Assembly (NCBI GenBank): GCA_050303435.1
Contig: JBNLBT010000001.1
Coordinates: 62,001 to 126,000, forward strand
DNA length: 64,000 nt
Reading direction: 5' to 3'
Source of the DNA: JBNLBT01 sp050303435
GTDB lineage: Bacteria; Pseudomonadota; Gammaproteobacteria; Xanthomonadales; Marinicellaceae
Shown here: piece by piece, positions 60,898 through 64,000 of the stretch
Position numbering within the stretch: the stretch's first letter is position 1
Layout of the letters: every line of letters begins with the position of its first letter
Position numbers and translations under genes: made by a program
The notes under the pieces: model-generated
What the model saw: the letters and a program-made list of their open reading frames with translations, nothing else
What the model was told of the DNA's origin: nothing
The model's database searches: none

Positions 60898-62367
60898 TCA
60901 CGGATTGATCTGGTTGATCAGGTATTGGCACAGCAGGGCCACGGGTCGGCCGGTGGCGCCTTCTTTCTTGTCTCTCCAGGCGGTGCCGGCGATGTCAATG
61001 TGTGCCCACACCTGGCCCTCGGTGAAACGCGAGAGAAAACAGCCCGCGGTGATGGTGCCGGCGGGAAAACCGCCGATGTTTTTCATATCAGCAAACGGGC
61101 TGTCCAGCTGTTTCTGGTATTCATCCCACAGCGGCAGTTGCCAGGCTTTGTCGTTGATCTGCTGGCCGGCCGCCAGCAGGTCGTTGGCCAGATTCTGGTG
61201 TTTGCTCATGACCCCGGAAGCCACGTGTCCAAGCGCCACCACACAGGCGCCGGTCAGGGTGGCCAGATCAATCAACACCTGCGGCTTGAATTCCTGTGCA
61301 TAGGTCAAGGCGTCGCACAGGATCATGCGGCCTTCGGCGTCGGTGTTGAGCACTTCGATGGTCTTGCCGGAATATGAAGTGACCACATCGCCCGGGCGAT
61401 AAGACTTGCCGTCCGGCATGTTTTCCACCGCCGGCACGATGACGGTCAGGTTGATCGGCAATTGCATGCGGCTGATGGCAACAAAGGTGCCAATCACGCT
61501 GGCCGCGCCACACATGTCGTATTTCATTTCGTCCATGTCTTTGCCGGGTTTCAGCGAGATGCCGCCGGTGTCAAAGGTGATGCCTTTGCCCACCAGTGCA
61601 TACGGTGCGGTGTCCTTGTCGGCGCCTTGGTATTCCAGCACAATCATTTTGGGTTTGTTGTTGCTGCCCTGACCGACCGCCAGCAAGGCGCCCATTTTCA
61701 TGCGCTCCATTTGCCGGTGATCCATGATATTGACGCTGCAGTTGGGCGCATCCGCGGCCACTTTCTCAGCAAATTCAGCCATGTATTCCGGGGTGCAGAT
61801 GTTCGGCGGGTTGTTGCCCAGGTGACGGCAGGCATTGATGCCTTCGGCCATGGCTGCGGCACGGTCCACCTCGATCTTCAAGGCCTCGTCCTGTACATAC
61901 ACCTGGACGGATTCCAGGCTGTGTTTGTCCTCAGCCGGGTATTTCTTGGTGTCTTCATAGCGGTAGGCGGCGTGCGACATGGCCAGGGCTGCCAGCGTGC
62001 ATGCGCTCTGGGCATTCACCGCGTCGTGTGTCTCCGCGGTCAGATAATTCGCCACCGAATTGCAGCGACTTTTTGCAGCCTTGCGGGCCGCCGCGTGACT
62101 GGCGTTGTACAGCACATTGGCATTGTACTTATCGCTGGCACCCAGGCCGACCACCAGCACCATGCGGTCATCGCTGCTGAACAGTGTGGTCAATTCACCT
62201 GTTTTACCGGTGATGTCTTTGTGTTCTGTGCGCTGGGTCAGCTGCTTTCTGAGGTCTTTGTCCAGTTGCTCGTGCAGCGTCACCTGCGCGCGGTCGGAAA
62301 AACAGCCCAGCACGATGCATTCGGCATCATTCTGTGTCGGCAATTGTGGGGTAGAAGAAATAATCAC
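60898..62367 (-). CDS. pepA: Leucyl aminopeptidase PepA
   Basis: M17 metallopeptidase of 489 residues. The two-metal site includes GKGITFDTGGISLKPGKDM and the signature NTDAEGRMILCDAL. In E. coli PepA also binds DNA as a regulator. Divergent from lptF, the conserved arrangement, with a 176-bp shared region in which no clear promoter was identified. Confidence 0.96.
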   Translation of the reverse strand: MIISSTPQLPTQNDAECIVLGCFSDRAQVTLHEQLDKDLRKQLTQRTEHKDITGKTGELTTLFSSDDRMVLVVGLGASDKYNANVLYNASHAAARKAAKSRCNSVANYLTAETHDAVNAQSACTLAALAMSHAAYRYEDTKKYPAEDKHSLESVQVYVQDEALKIEVDRAAAMAEGINACRHLGNNPPNICTPEYMAEFAEKVAADAPNCSVNIMDHRQMERMKMGALLAVGQGSNNKPKMIVLEYQGADKDTAPYALVGKGITFDTGGISLKPGKDMDEMKYDMCGAASVIGTFVAISRMQLPINLTVIVPAVENMPDGKSYRPGDVVTSYSGKTIEVLNTDAEGRMILCDALTYAQEFKPQVLIDLATLTGACVVALGHVASGVMSKHQNLANDLLAAGQQINDKAWQLPLWDEYQKQLDSPFADMKNIGGFPAGTITAGCFLSRFTEGQVWAHIDIAGTAWRDKKEGATGRPVALLCQYLINQINP

Positions 62368-62543
62368 TGCGGTTCTCCTTCGTCATCGTGTCTGGTTGTT
62401 TGTGATGGCGCGAGCCGGGGCAGTGCGGCAGGTGCAGTGCGTGTGGACATCGCGCCCGTAAAACCGCTCATTTTAATAAACTAATTGTGTATTCACCAGT
62501 CTTAATTTAACATGTCCCGGATTTCATCTCGCGCCCAAACAGC

Positions 62544-63629
62544 ATGAAATTGCTGAACAATTATCTGCAGAAACAATGCCTTAAAATCACCGCCGTGGTG
62601 CTGTTCCTGCTGTTGTTGTTGATGGTGGGCACATTGTTCACTGCAACGTTGCGGACCGTGGCCCGGGGGTTGTTGCCGCCTGAACTGCTGTTCATGGAAC
62701 TGGCCCTGCGTTCTGTTGATGTGCTGACTTTGCTGGTGCCGCTGGCTTTTTTTCTCGGGCTGCTGTTTGCACTCAGTCAAATGTACCGCAATCAGGAACT
62801 CGTCATTATGCACGGCGCCGGCGTGTCCACGGCGCGCATCGTGCGTGCCTTGCTGCCTCTGGCGTTGTTGTTGACGGTGCTGATGACCGGTTTGTCCCTG
62901 TGGCTCAACCCGGCCGCGGCGCGGCTGTCTGCAGAGCTGATCAATCAATCAAACCAGAAAGTTTCATTGCTGGGGTTGACCGAAGGCAGCTTTCAGCCGT
63001 TTTACACCGATGAGGGGGTGATCTATGTGGGACACATCGACACCGTCAACAAGCGCGTTGAGAACGTTTTTGTCAACCTCAACCACCCCGATCGCATCGA
63101 CACCCTGACCGCCGAATACGGCTATCAATTTGAAGAAAACGGTCGCCGATACGTGGCCCTGTTCAACGGCTATCGCAATGAAGGGGTGCCTGGTGGACGG
63201 GCCTACCGTGTGGTCAAGTTTGAACGCAACGACATCCTGCTGCCGGATGTGGGTGATCGTCTGGTTGAGCTCACCGAGCAATCCAGGCCCAGCGTTGAAT
63301 TGCTGCATTCGGATGTGCTGGCCGATCGGGTGCAATTGCACTGGCGCCTGGTGCCGGTGTTTTCCGTTTTGGTGCTGTTTGTGTTGGCTGTCGCCCTGAG
63401 CAAGACATCTCACCGTGAGGGCAAGTACGTGAATCTGATGGTTGGCTTGATGGTTTACACCGCCTTTGTGAATCTGTTGACCATCGGCCGCTCAATGCTG
63501 GATCAGGCGCAATTGCCTTTGGGGCTGGGTCTGTGGTGGGTGTATGTCCTGTTTGGTCTGTTTGCCTGGTGGCGCATCCGCCGGCTGGACGGCGCACGAC
63601 CGCGACGGATTGTGGGATCGACGGCATGA
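62544..63629 (+). CDS. lptF: LPS export permease LptF
   Basis: Permease of 361 residues with three N-terminal helices, a periplasmic jellyroll-like domain and three C-terminal helices. The motif FALSQMYRNQELVIMHGAGVS is the conserved coupling region. It works with LptG and LptB to extract LPS. It overlaps lptG by four bases. Confidence 0.93.
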   Translation: MKLLNNYLQKQCLKITAVVLFLLLLLMVGTLFTATLRTVARGLLPPELLFMELALRSVDVLTLLVPLAFFLGLLFALSQMYRNQELVIMHGAGVSTARIVRALLPLALLLTVLMTGLSLWLNPAAARLSAELINQSNQKVSLLGLTEGSFQPFYTDEGVIYVGHIDTVNKRVENVFVNLNHPDRIDTLTAEYGYQFEENGRRYVALFNGYRNEGVPGGRAYRVVKFERNDILLPDVGDRLVELTEQSRPSVELLHSDVLADRVQLHWRLVPVFSVLVLFVLAVALSKTSHREGKYVNLMVGLMVYTAFVNLLTIGRSMLDQAQLPLGLGLWWVYVLFGLFAWWRIRRLDGARPRRIVGSTA

Positions 63630-64000
63630 GGTTCCCTTTGTTGCTGGATAAATATGTGTTCGTCAACCTCAGCAAGGGGTTGCTGCTGTCGGTGTCTTTG
63701 TTGTTGTCATTGGATATATTGTTTGCTGTGATTGGTCAACTCAACGACATCAGTGGCGGCTACAGCATTGGTGATGTGTTTTATTATGTGCTGCTCACCA
63801 TCCCGGGCAAGATCTATGAGACGTTTGCGGTGTCGGCAGTGATTGCGGTGTTGCTCAGTCTGGGCGCGCTGGCCGCCGGTTCCGAATTGATCGTGTTCAT
63901 GGCATCGGGCGTCAGTCGCTTGCGCATGGCCTTGACGGTGATGCTGACGCTGGTATTCTGGCTGGTGCCGGTGGTGTTGACGGGGGAATACCTCGCCCCG
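63626..64000 (+). CDS. lptG: LPS export permease LptG, N-terminal part
   Basis: The first 125 residues of LptG (MRFPLLLDKYVFVNLSKG...), with two to three membrane helices and the coupling motif GSELIVFMASGVSRLRM. The gene runs off the right edge of the window. It is coupled to lptF by an ATGA overlap. Confidence 0.93.
   Translation, partial: MRFPLLLDKYVFVNLSKGLLLSVSLLLSLDILFAVIGQLNDISGGYSIGDVFYYVLLTIPGKIYETFAVSAVIAVLLSLGALAAGSELIVFMASGVSRLRMALTVMLTLVFWLVPVVLTGEYLAP

Noticed and set aside
1..64000. CRISPR arrays, tRNA genes, insertion sequences, prophage
   Set aside because: I looked for regularly spaced repeats, tRNA T-loop-like GTTCGA patterns with acceptor stems, transposases and integrases, and found none that I could support.

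Overview
This window is a stretch of gammaproteobacterial chromosome. The evidence is the conserved gene pairs and blocks: engB - cytochrome c4 - dsbA, rluD/bamD divergent, tatABC, pepA-valS, lptF-lptG divergent from pepA, an mla-type STAS/permease/ATPase/MCE block, caa3-type cox genes with ctaG, and fadE, glnE, relA, uvrD and oxyR. An exosortase of the XrtH/IPTL type, a DUF3379 protein paired with an ECF sigma factor, and several secreted or lipoprotein hydrolases point to an aerobic, free-living lineage, perhaps near the Xanthomonadales/Chromatiales. The exact genus cannot be told from the sequence. No tRNA, rRNA operon, CRISPR array, IS element or phage module was seen.

Layout. 1-6.4 kb: a two-component system (kinase cut by the window edge) with an intrinsic terminator in its own leader, a solo exosortase H, a stand-alone Hpt protein, an OmpA-like protein with tandem Ig-type repeats, and the ECF sigma/DUF3379 pair. 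6.5-13.4 kb: a lipoprotein form of oligopeptidase B and the coxB-coxA-small protein-ctaG-coxC operon. 13.6-16.5 kb: a membrane-anchored AraC-type regulator and a serine beta-lactamase-like hydrolase. 16.6-24.6 kb: uvrD, an unknown gene, engB, cytochrome c4, a lipoprotein DsbA, relA and, directly upstream of relA, the RNase P RNA gene. 24.6-32.9 kb: a GAF-PP2C-HATPase regulator coupled to pssA, a DUF4124 protein, an orphan TRAP-type binding protein, a shortened glnE and a PQQ-type sugar dehydrogenase. 33-38.8 kb: a likely 3-hydroxybutyrate-oligomer utilisation locus (TetR, TonB receptor, oligomer hydrolase, 3-hydroxybutyrate dehydrogenase). 38.9-42 kb: fadE divergent from a TetR regulator, with two palindromes between them. 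42-47.7 kb: an IPTL-CTERM protein (a candidate exosortase H substrate), tatABC, a small secreted protein and pepN.

47.7-49.1 kb holds the most interesting locus: a RiPP cluster with a lasso-like precursor, an HprK-like kinase and a stand-alone B2-type transglutaminase-like leader peptidase. There is no cyclase and no RRE/B1 protein within the window, although about 15 kb on the right and 47 kb on the left are visible. 49.2-64 kb returns to housekeeping: oxyR, pgeF, rluD, bamD, marC, a HolD-like protein, the MCE lipid transport operon, a peptidyl-prolyl isomerase, valS, pepA and lptF/lptG (the last cut by the window edge).

How the genes work together. Envelope functions dominate: BamD, LptFG, the Mla-type system, Tat, exosortase H, DsbA, the OmpA-like protein and MarC. 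Aerobic respiration is represented by the cox operon and cytochrome c4. Storage-carbon and fatty-acid use (3HB oligomers, FadE) are each under a local TetR regulator. Stress and starvation control is represented by relA, glnE, oxyR and the PP2C regulator.
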